Shown here: one piece after another, positions 28,194 through 36,787 of the stretch
Position numbering within the stretch: the first letter of the stretch is position 1
Layout: each line of letters opens with the position of its first letter
Source of the DNA: DSNY01 sp016861185
GTDB lineage: Bacteria; Pseudomonadota; Gammaproteobacteria; Burkholderiales; Burkholderiaceae_F
DNA: 51,831 bases
Direction: 5' to 3'
NCBI GenBank assembly: GCA_030263275.1
Contig: SZOR01000015.1
Span: 1 to 51,831 of the forward strand
Translations under genes and position numbers: made by a program
Notes under the pieces: model-generated
The model's database searches: none
Seen by the model: only the letters and a program-made list of their open reading frames with translations
What the model was told of the DNA's origin: nothing

Positions 28194-29180
28194 TCAGGCG
28201 GCGCGCGGCATCTCGGCCGCGTCGGGCCAGATCGTGAACTTGTCGAACTCGGCCTCGAGCCCGGCGCGGATCGCCTCCGCCGTGCGCGGCCGCCCCGCGC
28301 CGCGCAGGTCCTCGTAGCAGGGCACGTCCGGGTTCTGGTAAAGGATGCCGACGGGAATCGGGTCCTCGGTCGAGGCGATCTCGCGCGCCTGGTGCAGATC
28401 CAGCGGATCGTGCTCGCGCTGGTTCCGGTAGATGCGGCTCGTCTCGCTGCCGGGCTGCAGGCCGTTGGGATGGGTCAGCAGCAGCGTCCTGCCGGGGTCC
28501 TGCAGCCACGGCTCGAACATCTTCGGCAGCCACTCGGGGCAACGCTGGATGATGCGCACGAACGAGAAGCCGCGATGCTTGAAGGCCTTGGCGACGATGT
28601 CGTACAGCAGGTCGGGGATCCAATCCACGCCCTGCGCCACGAACGAGACGTTCTGTATTCCGAGCGTGACGGTGAGCGGATTGAGCGCCTCGAGCACCGT
28701 GCCGCGCGGCGTCGTGTTGCTCTTCAGCCCGAGCGGCGAGGTCGGCGACGCCTGCTTCTTGGTGAGTCCGTACACGTGGTTGTCGTGCAGGATCACCGTG
28801 ATGTTCATGTTGTAGCGGATCGCGTGGATCCAGTGCGCGGCGCCGATCGAGCAGCAGTCGCCGTCGCCGGTGTTGACGAACACGTGCAGGTCGGGGCGCG
28901 CCATCTTGACGCCTTCGGCGATCGGGAAGGCGCGGCCGTGGATGCCGTGGAAGCCGTAGGTCCGCATGTAGTGCGGGAAGCGGCTCGAGCAGCCGATGCC
29001 CGACACGAAGACGGTGCGCTCGGGCGCAAGGTCCTCGTCGCGGCACAGCCTTTGCACGGCGGTGAGGATGGCGTTGTCGCCGCAGCCGCTGCACCAGCGC
29101 GGAATGCCGCCCTGGTAGTCCTCCAGGTCGTGATGCTCTTCGTGCAGCCTGATGATGTACTGGGAAAGCGGTGAGCCCAT
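28194..29180 (-). CDS. 2-Oxoacid:ferredoxin oxidoreductase beta subunit (module 1)
   Basis: This 328-residue thiamine-diphosphate subunit has iron-sulfur ligands in RWCSGCGDN and GIGCSSRF. The ThDP/Mg motif is GDGDCCSIG followed by DNHVYGLTKKQ. The last Cys lies in IIQRCPEW rather than the SPCVTFN form common in KorB enzymes. The reaction is oxidative decarboxylation of a 2-oxoacid to acyl-CoA with ferredoxin reduction. The substrate is probably 2-oxoglutarate or a related acid, but cannot be read with confidence. It follows the alpha gene by 15 bases. Confidence 0.9.
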   Translation of the reverse strand: MGSPLSQYIIRLHEEHHDLEDYQGGIPRWCSGCGDNAILTAVQRLCRDEDLAPERTVFVSGIGCSSRFPHYMRTYGFHGIHGRAFPIAEGVKMARPDLHVFVNTGDGDCCSIGAAHWIHAIRYNMNITVILHDNHVYGLTKKQASPTSPLGLKSNTTPRGTVLEALNPLTVTLGIQNVSFVAQGVDWIPDLLYDIVAKAFKHRGFSFVRIIQRCPEWLPKMFEPWLQDPGRTLLLTHPNGLQPGSETSRIYRNQREHDPLDLHQAREIASTEDPIPVGILYQNPDVPCYEDLRGAGRPRTAEAIRAGLEAEFDKFTIWPDAAEMPRAA

Positions 29181-29195
29181 CTCCCTCGGTCCTCT

Positions 29196-31094
29196 CTACG
29201 GTCGCGCTTCGGCGAGCTTCGCGCGAATCGCCTTGACCACGTTGCCCGGCTTGATCGGCTGGCCGCGCGCCTCGGTCCAGCAGTCGACGTCGACCAGCGT
29301 GCGCGCGCGCAGCATCATCGCCAGCGGCGCGTAGCGGCGGTTGTCCTGGTCGATCACTTCGTCCTCGCCGGGGCGGTCGGCCCAGGTGCCCTCGACCGTC
29401 ATCACCTTCTTGAAGCGCTTGAGGATGTCCTTGATGCCGGACGGCATCGGCTGGATGAAGCGCATCTGCAGCGCCGAGACCTTTTGCCCCTCGTCGCGCA
29501 GCCGCTGCACCGCCTCCTCGATCACGCCTTGCGTGCTGCCCCAGCCGACGACGAGCAGGTCGCCTTCGGGATCGCCGAATACCGGCGGCGTCTTCAGCGT
29601 CTTCTGCAGCGCCGCGAGCTTCAGGCTGCGCATGCGCAGCCCTTCCTCGTTGATCGCCGGGTCGTACGCGACCTTGCTCGCGCGGTCGTGCGCGAGCCCG
29701 GTCACCGTGTGCATGCCGTTGGGTTGCCCCGGCGAGAAGCGGCGCGCAATGCCGGTCAGCGGATCCCAGTCGTAGGGCTTGGCGCCGTCGGGAACGGGGG
29801 TCTGGTCGATCGGCGGCGCCAGCCAGTCCTCCGAGAAGTTCGGCCGCGGGAACGGCTGCTGCGCGGTGGCGAGGCTCGCGTCCGACAGCACGACCACGAC
29901 CATGTTGAACGTCTCGGCGATCTTGCGCGCGGTGATCATCGAGTAGAAGCAGTCCTCGATGCTGGTCACCGCGAGCACCACCTTGGGCGCGTCGCCGTGG
30001 CTGCCGTAGATCGAGGTCAGCAGGTCGGCCTGCTCGACCTTGGTCGGCTGCCCGGTGCTGGGGCCGCCGCGCTGCACGTTGACGACCACCAGCGGGATCT
30101 CGGCCATCACCGCGAGGCCGATGCCCTCCTGCTTCAGCGAATAGCCGGGGCCCGACGTGATGGTCACCGCGCAGCGGCCGGCGTAGGAGGCGCCGATCGC
30201 AAAGGCACAGGCGGCGATCTCGTCCTCGGCCTGGTGCACGATGCCGCCGACGCGTTCGAAGATGTCCGACAGGTAGTGCGACGCCGAGGTGGCTGGCGTG
30301 ATCGGGTACATCGAGCAGATGTCCATGCCGGAGGCGACCACGCCGAGCGCGATCGCGGTGTTGCCGTTGATGACGATCTGCGGGACCTTCGCCTTCTGCG
30401 CGGGGATCTCGTACTTGAAATCGAGGTTGGCCTCGCCCCAGGCGTAACCCGCTTCCAGCAGCCGGACGTTGGAGTCGATGACCTTCTGGTCCTTCTTGCC
30501 GAAGATCAGCGCGATCTGCTCGCGGCCGAGTTGCAGGTCGAGGCTGTAGATGCTGCACAGCATGCCCAGCACGAACATGTTCTTGCCGCGCCGCGCATCG
30601 CTCATCAGCGCGCGGCACTCGCGCTCGAGCGGCACTTGGTAGACGCGGTAGCCGGCCTCCTTCAGCGCGGCGACGGTGTCGGTATACGACTTGACGATCA
30701 CCGGGTCGCGGTGCTCGGCCCACATGTTCTCCAGCAGGATCGTCGCGCCTTTCTTCAGTTCGCCGGCGCGCACGCGGCCGAGCAGCACCTGCTCGTTGAA
30801 GGCGACGGCCAGATCGGTTTCGTCGCCGCCGTTGGTCACGCGCTGCGCGCCGATGCGGATGCGGATGCCGCTCGCGCCGGCGATGCTGCGCGCCGGCGGC
30901 TGGATCTCCGCGGGGATGATCTCGACCGTCCAGATGCCGTTGCCGCTGCGGGCGGCGATCGCGGCGAGCGACTGGCCGCAGCGCTGCGCGCCTTCGCCGG
31001 AATCGCTGATCACCTCGACGATGTGCTCGGGAAGCCGCAGCGCGCGCTTGGTTCCGCGCGGGGCAGGGCGTTCGAGGACGGTGGCGTCGTTCAT
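29196..31094 (-). CDS. 2-Oxoacid:ferredoxin oxidoreductase alpha subunit with fused gamma domain (module 1)
   Basis: This 632-residue protein has an N-terminal gamma domain (about 25-220: SDSGEGAQ near the start, LLENMWAEHRDP). An alpha/ThDP-pyrimidine domain follows, with YPITPATSASHYLSD, VHQAEDEIAACAFAIGASYAG, TSGPGYSLKQEGIGLAVMAEIP and QRGGPSTGQPTK. The C-terminal domain starts near VVGWGSTQGVI. It partners the beta subunit directly downstream and lies 47 bases after the NfnB-like gene. The gamma-alpha fusion is the layout of KorA and related enzymes. Confidence 0.92.
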   Translation of the reverse strand: MNDATVLERPAPRGTKRALRLPEHIVEVISDSGEGAQRCGQSLAAIAARSGNGIWTVEIIPAEIQPPARSIAGASGIRIRIGAQRVTNGGDETDLAVAFNEQVLLGRVRAGELKKGATILLENMWAEHRDPVIVKSYTDTVAALKEAGYRVYQVPLERECRALMSDARRGKNMFVLGMLCSIYSLDLQLGREQIALIFGKKDQKVIDSNVRLLEAGYAWGEANLDFKYEIPAQKAKVPQIVINGNTAIALGVVASGMDICSMYPITPATSASHYLSDIFERVGGIVHQAEDEIAACAFAIGASYAGRCAVTITSGPGYSLKQEGIGLAVMAEIPLVVVNVQRGGPSTGQPTKVEQADLLTSIYGSHGDAPKVVLAVTSIEDCFYSMITARKIAETFNMVVVVLSDASLATAQQPFPRPNFSEDWLAPPIDQTPVPDGAKPYDWDPLTGIARRFSPGQPNGMHTVTGLAHDRASKVAYDPAINEEGLRMRSLKLAALQKTLKTPPVFGDPEGDLLVVGWGSTQGVIEEAVQRLRDEGQKVSALQMRFIQPMPSGIKDILKRFKKVMTVEGTWADRPGEDEVIDQDNRRYAPLAMMLRARTLVDVDCWTEARGQPIKPGNVVKAIRAKLAEARP

Positions 31095-31141
31095 GCTCGA
31101 GCTCTCGTTCGGCGATCCGGTGAGGTGGCGATGCGGGTGGG

Positions 31142-32641
31142 TCAGGCCAGGTGCACGCGCGCGAAGCCGTGTTCCGCGCGCGGAATGCCGAACAGTCCCG
31201 CGCCGCCGTCTGCCTGGTAGATGGCATCGCTGTCGCGCAGGCCCAGATAAGCCTTGATGTTGCGCGCCGCCTTGCGGCCGGCGCCCATCGCCTGGATCAC
31301 GGTGGCGGCGCCGGTGACGATGTCGCCGCCGGCGTAAACGCCCGCGATCGAAGTGGCGAGGTTGTCGTCGGTTTCGATGTAGCCGCGCTTGTTGAGCTTC
31401 AGTTTCGACGTCTGGCCGAGGATCGGATTGGCGTTGGTGCCGATCGCGAACACGACCATGTCGCACTCGAACTCGAACTCGCTGCCCGGCACGACGACCG
31501 GCTTGCGGCGACCGGACTCGTCGGGTTCGCCCAGTTCCATCTTCACGCAGCGCAGCGCGCGCACGTTGTTCTCCGCGTCGCCGAGGATCTCGATGGGGCT
31601 CGTCAGCCAGTTGAAGTCGACGCCTTCCTCTTCGGCGTGGTGAACTTCCTCGACGCGCGCCGGCGCCTCCTTCTTCGAGCGCCGGTAGATGCAGTGGACG
31701 CTCTCGGCGCCGAGCCGCAACGACACCCGCAGCGCGTCCATCGCCGTGTTGCCGGCACCGATCACGGCGACGTGCTTGCCCGGCTGCAGCGGCGTGTCGA
31801 AGTTCGGGAAGTCGCGCGCGCGCATCAGGTTGCAGCGCGTGAGCAGTTCGTTGGCCGACAGCACGCCGTTGAGCGACTCGCCCGGGATGCCCATGAAGCT
31901 CGGATAACCCGCGCCGGTGCCGATGAACACCGCATGGAAACCCATCTCCGTGAGCATCTGCTCGATCGTGAACAGGCGTCCCACCAGCGTGTTGCACTCG
32001 AAGCGCACGCCGAGCTGCTTCAGCTTGTCGATTTCGGCGTCGATCACGTCGTTCGGCAGGCGGAAGTCCGGAATGCCGTACTTGAGCACGCCGCCCGGCG
32101 TGTGGAAGGCTTCGTAGACGACGACCTCGCACCCGGCCTTGGCCATGTCCGCCGCGCAGGCCATGCCGGCCGGTCCGGCGCCGACGATGCCGACGCGAAA
32201 GCCGCTCGGCTCGATGTACGGGACGTTGGCCCAGCCTTCCTTGATCGCCATGTCCCCGACGAAGCGTTCGAGCCGGCCGATCGCCACCGGCTCGAGCGTG
32301 TCGCCGACCGTGCATACCCCTTCGCACTGGTTCTCCTGCGGGCAGACGCGGCCGCACACTGAAGGCAGCAGGTTGGTGTCGGTGATGATGTCGTAGGCGC
32401 CGTGGTAGTGCTTTTCGCTGATCTTCTGGATGAATCCCGGAATGTCGATGCCGACCGGGCAGCCGCGCACGCACGGTTCGTCGGGGCACTGCAGGCAGCG
32501 TTCGGCTTCGCGTTGCGCTTCTTCGAGGCGGTAGCCGCACGACACCTCGTCGAAGTTGCGCACGCGCTCGCGCGGATCCTGCTCCTGGACGGGCGTGCGC
32601 TCCTGCGGGATCGTGCGGATGGTCTTTTTCTTCGTCGCCAT
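31142..32641 (-). CDS. NfnB-like NAD(P)-dependent flavoprotein (GltD family)
   Basis: This 499-residue protein has two [4Fe-4S] cysteine sets (C49-C52-C57-C61 and C96-C100-C106-C110). An FAD motif GIVGAGPAGMACA follows near 150 and an NADPH motif VAVIGAGNTAMDALR near 294. Alone it resembles the glutamate synthase small subunit, but no large subunit is present. The NfnA-like gene lies 3 bases upstream, so the pair fits NADH-dependent ferredoxin:NADP+ oxidoreductase (Nfn) or the related SudAB. In Nfn this large subunit carries the bifurcating FAD. Confidence 0.87.
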   Translation of the reverse strand: MATKKKTIRTIPQERTPVQEQDPRERVRNFDEVSCGYRLEEAQREAERCLQCPDEPCVRGCPVGIDIPGFIQKISEKHYHGAYDIITDTNLLPSVCGRVCPQENQCEGVCTVGDTLEPVAIGRLERFVGDMAIKEGWANVPYIEPSGFRVGIVGAGPAGMACAADMAKAGCEVVVYEAFHTPGGVLKYGIPDFRLPNDVIDAEIDKLKQLGVRFECNTLVGRLFTIEQMLTEMGFHAVFIGTGAGYPSFMGIPGESLNGVLSANELLTRCNLMRARDFPNFDTPLQPGKHVAVIGAGNTAMDALRVSLRLGAESVHCIYRRSKKEAPARVEEVHHAEEEGVDFNWLTSPIEILGDAENNVRALRCVKMELGEPDESGRRKPVVVPGSEFEFECDMVVFAIGTNANPILGQTSKLKLNKRGYIETDDNLATSIAGVYAGGDIVTGAATVIQAMGAGRKAARNIKAYLGLRDSDAIYQADGGAGLFGIPRAEHGFARVHLA

Positions 32642-32644
32642 CGT

Positions 32645-33571
32645 TCACCCGTCCGTCGAAGGTCTGTCGAGCTGCAGCACGGCCGATTCCAGTTCGCCGG
32701 CGGCGTTGCCGCGCAGCCGACAAGCTTCCTGGAAGCGCTCGAGCGCCTCGCGCTCGGCGCGCCTGTAGCGGACGAGCCGCGCCATCAGATCGTCGAAGTC
32801 GACCTGATGGCCGTCGAAATCGGGGCCGTCGACGCAGGCGAACTTGACCTGGTCGCCGATCTTCACGCGGCAACCGCCGCACATGCCGGTGCCGTCGACC
32901 ATCACCGGATTCAGGCTGACGATCGTGCGGATGCCGTGCGCGCGCGTGGCTTCGGCGCAGCCCTTCATCATGATCGGCGGGCCGATCGCGACGACTTCGT
33001 CGATGTCCTGGTGCTTGGCGATCGCCTGCTTGATGCCTTCGGTGACGAGCCCCTTGATGCCGGCCGAGCCGTCGTCGGTGCAGATGATCAGCTCGTCGCA
33101 CACCGACGCGAACTTGTCCTGCCAGAACATCAGGTTGCGGCTGCGGAAGCCGATCACGCCGATCACGTACGCGCCGCTCTGCCTGTACGCGCGCGCCTGC
33201 GGAAACACGGGCGCCACGCCGAGCCCGCCGCCGACGCACACCACCTTCTTCGCCTTGCCGATATGGCTCGGAATGCCCATCGGTCCGACCAGCGCGTACA
33301 GCGTCGTGCCGACGCGGCAGTTGCGCTGCATTTCCTTGGTCGTCTTGCCGACCGCCTGGATCACCAGCGTGATCGTTCCCTTGTCGCGGTCGAAGTCGGC
33401 GATCGTCAGCGGAATGCGCTCGCCGTGTTCGTGCTCCATCACGATGACGAACTGGCCCGGCTGCGCGGCCCTGGCCAGCAGCGGATGCTCCACCTCGAGC
33501 AGGTAGGTGACGTCGGAAAAGTCCTGACGCGCGACGATTCTGTACGCGCCGGCGGGCGTCGTCTGCTGCAT
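32645..33571 (-). CDS. NfnA-like FAD/[2Fe-2S] reductase subunit
   Basis: This 308-residue protein belongs to the sulfide dehydrogenase/dihydroorotate dehydrogenase electron-transfer family. It has an FAD site ERIPLTIAD (51-59), a NAD site VCVGGGLGVAPVFPQA (111-126), and [2Fe-2S] cysteines C231, C234 and C246 (MCGGCRVKIG, FACVDGP). With the next gene it would form an NfnAB/SudAB complex exchanging electrons between ferredoxin, NADH and NADPH. AGGGGA 6 bases upstream supports the ATG. It is the first gene of the operon that continues into OFOR module 1. The C-terminal ~45 residues extend past the conserved fold. Confidence 0.88.
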   Translation of the reverse strand: MQQTTPAGAYRIVARQDFSDVTYLLEVEHPLLARAAQPGQFVIVMEHEHGERIPLTIADFDRDKGTITLVIQAVGKTTKEMQRNCRVGTTLYALVGPMGIPSHIGKAKKVVCVGGGLGVAPVFPQARAYRQSGAYVIGVIGFRSRNLMFWQDKFASVCDELIICTDDGSAGIKGLVTEGIKQAIAKHQDIDEVVAIGPPIMMKGCAEATRAHGIRTIVSLNPVMVDGTGMCGGCRVKIGDQVKFACVDGPDFDGHQVDFDDLMARLVRYRRAEREALERFQEACRLRGNAAGELESAVLQLDRPSTDG

Positions 33572-33694
33572 GTTGCGTCCCCTCGGGACCGCGCGATGTC
33601 TTCGGCCGTTCGCCTGTTCGGCGCCCCGACATCGATCGCGATCCGGTCGAAGGGGACCCTAACCGGATCCTGAAGGGGGGGCTTGATCCGCGGC

Positions 33695-33715
33695 AAAAGG
33701 TCGGCATCGCCGACC
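33695..33715 (-). terminator. Rho-independent terminator of the korBA operon
   Basis: GGTCGGC / GCCGACC (33699-33705 / 33709-33715) forms a perfect 7-bp stem with a 3-base loop. On the minus strand it is followed by TTTT (A-run 33695-33698). It lies 60 bases past the korB stop and separates the two OFOR modules. The remaining bases to 33572 presumably hold the nfnA promoter; no clear hexamers were found. Confidence 0.8.
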
Positions 33716-33774
33716 CTTCGCGCGTCAAGGTCGAGCGCGTCGCGCGCGCCCGTTTCGGACGACTTGCGGCGGCG

Positions 33775-34830
33775 TTACCGCAGACTCGCGTTGATCGCTG
33801 CGAGCGTGCGCACGCCCGGACAGAGCTCGGCTTCCGTCAGCGCAGCGAGCGGTGAAGCGACCGTCTTCAGGTGCTCGTGCAGATCGTCGGCGGTCGGATC
33901 GACGTACAACAGGCCGGTGACAATCTCACCGCGCGCCTGATGCGAGTGGATGTGGCTCAGCGCGGCGAGCCGGTCGCCCGGATCGTGCCCTTCGGCGAGC
34001 TTGCGCAGCCGCAGCAGGCTACCGTCGTGCTGCGTGATCTCGATCACCTCGCCTGGCGCGTAATCGGCGACGATCGCGTCGCGTTTCGGAATGAAGTCGA
34101 GCCGGTTGACCGCGTCGTTGTGCTCGCGCACGTAGTCGTAGCTCTTCGTGCTGCCCGGATGGTTGTTGAACGCGACGCAGGGGCTGATCACGTCGATGAA
34201 GGCCGCCCCGCGGTGATGCAGCGCCCCTTTGATCAGCGGCACGAGCTGCGCCTTGTCGCCGGAGAAACCGCGCGCCACAAAGGTCGCGCCCATCTGCAGC
34301 GCGAGCGACACGAGATCGATCGGCGCATCGGCGTTGACGGCGCCGCGCTTGGACTTGGATCCGGCGTCGGCCGTCGCCGAGAACTGCCCCTTGGTCAGTC
34401 CGTAGACGCCGTTGTTCTCGACGATGTAGGTCATGTTGACGCCGCGGCGCATCAGGTGAACGAACTGTCCGAGCCCGATCGACGCCGAATCGCCGTCGCC
34501 GGACACGCCCAGGTAGATCAGCGCCCGGTTGGCGAGGTTCGCGCCGGTGGCCACCGACGGCATCCGCCCGTGCACCGAATTGAAGCCGTGCGAGTTGCCG
34601 AGAAAGTAGTCGGGCGTCTTCGACGAGCAGCCGATGCCCGAAAGCTTGGCGAGCCGGTGCGGTTCGATGTCCAGCTCCCAGCACGCCTGGATGATCGCCG
34701 CCGAGATCGAGTCGTGTCCGCAGCCCGCGCACAGCGTCGAGATCTTGCCTTCGTAGTCGCGCCGCGTATAGCCGAGCGCATTCTTCGGCAGCGTGGGGTG
34801 GTGCAGTTTCGGTTTGGCGATGTAGGTCAT
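33775..34830 (-). CDS. korB: 2-Oxoglutarate:ferredoxin oxidoreductase beta subunit KorB (module 2)
   Basis: This 351-residue ThDP subunit has cluster ligands in LCAGCGHDSI and GIGCSSKT. The ThDP motif is GDGDSASIGLGQ with ENNGVYGLTKGQ. The last Cys lies in ISPCVAFNNH, the usual form in KorB-type enzymes. It converts a 2-oxoacid, most likely 2-oxoglutarate, to acyl-CoA with low-potential electron release. The size fits KorB of denitrifying aromatic degraders. It follows korA after an unusually long (112-base) gap filled with heptad repeats, and ends 60 bases before the terminator. Confidence 0.9.
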   Translation of the reverse strand: MTYIAKPKLHHPTLPKNALGYTRRDYEGKISTLCAGCGHDSISAAIIQACWELDIEPHRLAKLSGIGCSSKTPDYFLGNSHGFNSVHGRMPSVATGANLANRALIYLGVSGDGDSASIGLGQFVHLMRRGVNMTYIVENNGVYGLTKGQFSATADAGSKSKRGAVNADAPIDLVSLALQMGATFVARGFSGDKAQLVPLIKGALHHRGAAFIDVISPCVAFNNHPGSTKSYDYVREHNDAVNRLDFIPKRDAIVADYAPGEVIEITQHDGSLLRLRKLAEGHDPGDRLAALSHIHSHQARGEIVTGLLYVDPTADDLHEHLKTVASPLAALTEAELCPGVRTLAAINASLR

Positions 34831-34836
34831 GGAGTC

Positions 34837-34871
34837 GTTGGCCGTCGGTCGTCGGCCGTCGGCCGTGGGTC
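34837..34871. repeat. Heptad tandem repeat, GTCGGCC type
   Basis: Five consecutive 7-base units read GTTGGCC, GTCGGTC, GTCGGCC, GTCGGCC, GTGGGTC. They lie 6 bases upstream of the korB ATG. The same unit family occurs after odhA (41818-41845). Confidence 0.8.
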
Positions 34872-34918
34872 TTCAGCGATCCGTGCGCTCACTGTCATGG
34901 ATGGTTCCGTCATTTCGC

Positions 34919-34939
34919 GCAATCCGCGATCCGCAATCC
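34919..34939. repeat. Heptad tandem repeat, GGATYGC type (minus-strand sense)
   Basis: Three 7-base units read GCAATCC, GCGATCC, GCAATCC on the plus strand. On the sense strand of korA they start 3 bases after its stop codon as GGATTGC-GGATCGC-GGATTGC, the same motif that follows lpdA. Confidence 0.85.
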
Positions 34940-34942
34940 GAA

Positions 34943-36787
34943 TCACGCCCGCTTGCGCAGCGGCAGTTTGACGGCTTCGACGCGCTCGGCGATCGCCTGC
35001 GTGATGAAACGCGCGGTGATCGGCGTGCCGTCGTAATGCAGCACCGGCAACAGTTTCGCCGGGGCGATCCCCAGCTCGTTGACGAGCAGCGTGCGCATCT
35101 GCGCGTCGCGGTTCTGCTCGACCACGAAGACGCGCTCGTGCCGCTCGATGAAGCTCCGCACCGAATCGGTGAACGGGAACGCGCGCAATCGCAGCGTGTC
35201 GAGGTGGATGCCCTGCGCGCGCAGCGCGGCGATCGCCTCGGCCATCGCGGGGCTGGTCGAACCGAAGTGGATCGCGCCCGCGGCGGTCTTGCGGTCGCCG
35301 TCGCGTTCGATCGGTTGCGGAACGAGCTGCTTCGCAGTGTCGAACTTCCGCAGCAGCCGCTCCATGTTGTAGACGTAGTCGGGGCCGGCCTCCGAGTAGC
35401 GCGCATAGGCGTCCTTGGTCGTGCCGCGCGTGAAGTAGGCGCCGCGCGTCGGATGCGTGCCGGGATAGGTCCGGTAGGGAATGCCGTCGCCGTCGACGTC
35501 CAGATAACGGCCGAAGTCGCGGCCCGCCTCCAGTTCTTCGGCAGTCATCACCTTGCCGCGGTCGTAGCGGCGCGCTTCGTCCCACGCGAACGGCGCGCAC
35601 AGCCGCTGGTTCATGCCGATGTCGAGGTCCGACATCACGAACACCGGCGTCTGCAGGCGGTCCGCCAGATCCAGCGCCGCCGCGGCGAACTCGAAGCACT
35701 CGTACGGGTCCTCCGGGAACAGCAGCACGTGCCTGGTGTCGCCGTGCGAGGCGTACGCGCAGGCGAGCAGGTCCGACTGCTGCGTGCGGGTGGGCATGCC
35801 GGTCGAAGGCCCCCCGCGCTGCACGTCGATGATGGTCGCCGGGATCTCGGCGAAGTACGCCAGGCCGATAAACTCGCTCATCAGCGAGATGCCGGGCCCC
35901 GACGTGGCGGTGAAGGCGCGCGCGCCGTTCCAGCCGGCACCGATCACCATGCCGATCGAAGCCAGTTCGTCTTCGGCCTGGACGATCGCGTAGCGGTTCT
36001 TTCCGGTCGCCGGGTCGACGCGCAGTTTCGCGCAGTACTTCTGGAAGGCTTCCGCCAGCGAGGACGACGGTGTGATCGGGTACCAGGCGCAGACGGTGGC
36101 GCCGCCGTACACGCAGCCCAGCGCCGCCGCTGAGTTGCCGTCGACGAAGATGCGTTCGCCGATCAGGTCGCGCCGCTCGATCCGCAGTCCGAGCACGTCG
36201 TTGAGCTGCTCGCGGCCGTGATGCAGCCCGGTCATGAAAGCGTCCAGATTGGGCTTGATCAGCTTGTCCTTGCCCTTGTACTGCTCGCCCAGGAGCTGCG
36301 CGATCACTGCGGGCTCGATGCCCAGCATCGCTGCGAGCACGCCGACGACCATGATGTTCTTCAGCAGCTGACGCTCGCGCGCGTCGGCGTACTTCGACGC
36401 AGCGATTTCGGTGAACGGCACGCCGATCGCGTGCACGCCGGCGCGGAACTTCGAAGGCGGAAGCGGCTTCGTGCTGTCGAACAGCAGATAGCCGCCCGGC
36501 TCGATCTCGGCGAGGTCCTTGTCCCAAGTCTGCGGATTCATCGCGACCATCAGGTCGACGCCGCCGCGCCGGCCGAGCCAGCCGGCTTCGCTCACGCGCA
36601 CCTCGTACCAGGTCGGCAGCCCCTGGATGTTCGACGGGAAGATGTTGCGCGGCGAGACCGGCACGCCCATCCGCATCACGCTCTTGGCGAACAGCTCGTT
36701 CGCCGACGCGGAGCCGGAGCCGTTGACGTTGGCGAACTTGACGACGAAGTCGTTGACCGCTTCGATCCTGGCGGGGCGTGGGCTCAT
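34943..36787 (-). CDS. korA: 2-Oxoglutarate:ferredoxin oxidoreductase alpha subunit KorA (gamma-alpha fusion, module 2)
   Basis: This 614-residue protein has an N-terminal gamma domain (about 10-190: VVKFANVNGSGSASANELF, GLPTWYEVRVS). An alpha domain follows, with AWYPITPSSSLAEAF, VQAEDELASIGMVIGAGWNGAR, TSGPGISLMSEFIGLAYFAEIP and QRGGPSTGMPTR. A C-terminal domain begins near IHFGSTSPAMAEA. The calculated length agrees with two-subunit KorAB enzymes. The ATG overlaps the stop of the upstream flavoprotein by one base (TGATG), so the two are coupled. 2-Oxoglutarate is the favoured substrate by similarity and neighbourhood, not proven by specific residues. Confidence 0.92.
   Translation of the reverse strand: MSPRPARIEAVNDFVVKFANVNGSGSASANELFAKSVMRMGVPVSPRNIFPSNIQGLPTWYEVRVSEAGWLGRRGGVDLMVAMNPQTWDKDLAEIEPGGYLLFDSTKPLPPSKFRAGVHAIGVPFTEIAASKYADARERQLLKNIMVVGVLAAMLGIEPAVIAQLLGEQYKGKDKLIKPNLDAFMTGLHHGREQLNDVLGLRIERRDLIGERIFVDGNSAAALGCVYGGATVCAWYPITPSSSLAEAFQKYCAKLRVDPATGKNRYAIVQAEDELASIGMVIGAGWNGARAFTATSGPGISLMSEFIGLAYFAEIPATIIDVQRGGPSTGMPTRTQQSDLLACAYASHGDTRHVLLFPEDPYECFEFAAAALDLADRLQTPVFVMSDLDIGMNQRLCAPFAWDEARRYDRGKVMTAEELEAGRDFGRYLDVDGDGIPYRTYPGTHPTRGAYFTRGTTKDAYARYSEAGPDYVYNMERLLRKFDTAKQLVPQPIERDGDRKTAAGAIHFGSTSPAMAEAIAALRAQGIHLDTLRLRAFPFTDSVRSFIERHERVFVVEQNRDAQMRTLLVNELGIAPAKLLPVLHYDGTPITARFITQAIAERVEAVKLPLRKRA

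Noticed and set aside
31142..32641. Glutamate synthase small subunit
   Set aside because: No large-subunit gene is present and an NfnA-type partner lies 3 bases upstream, so NfnB/SudA is the better reading.
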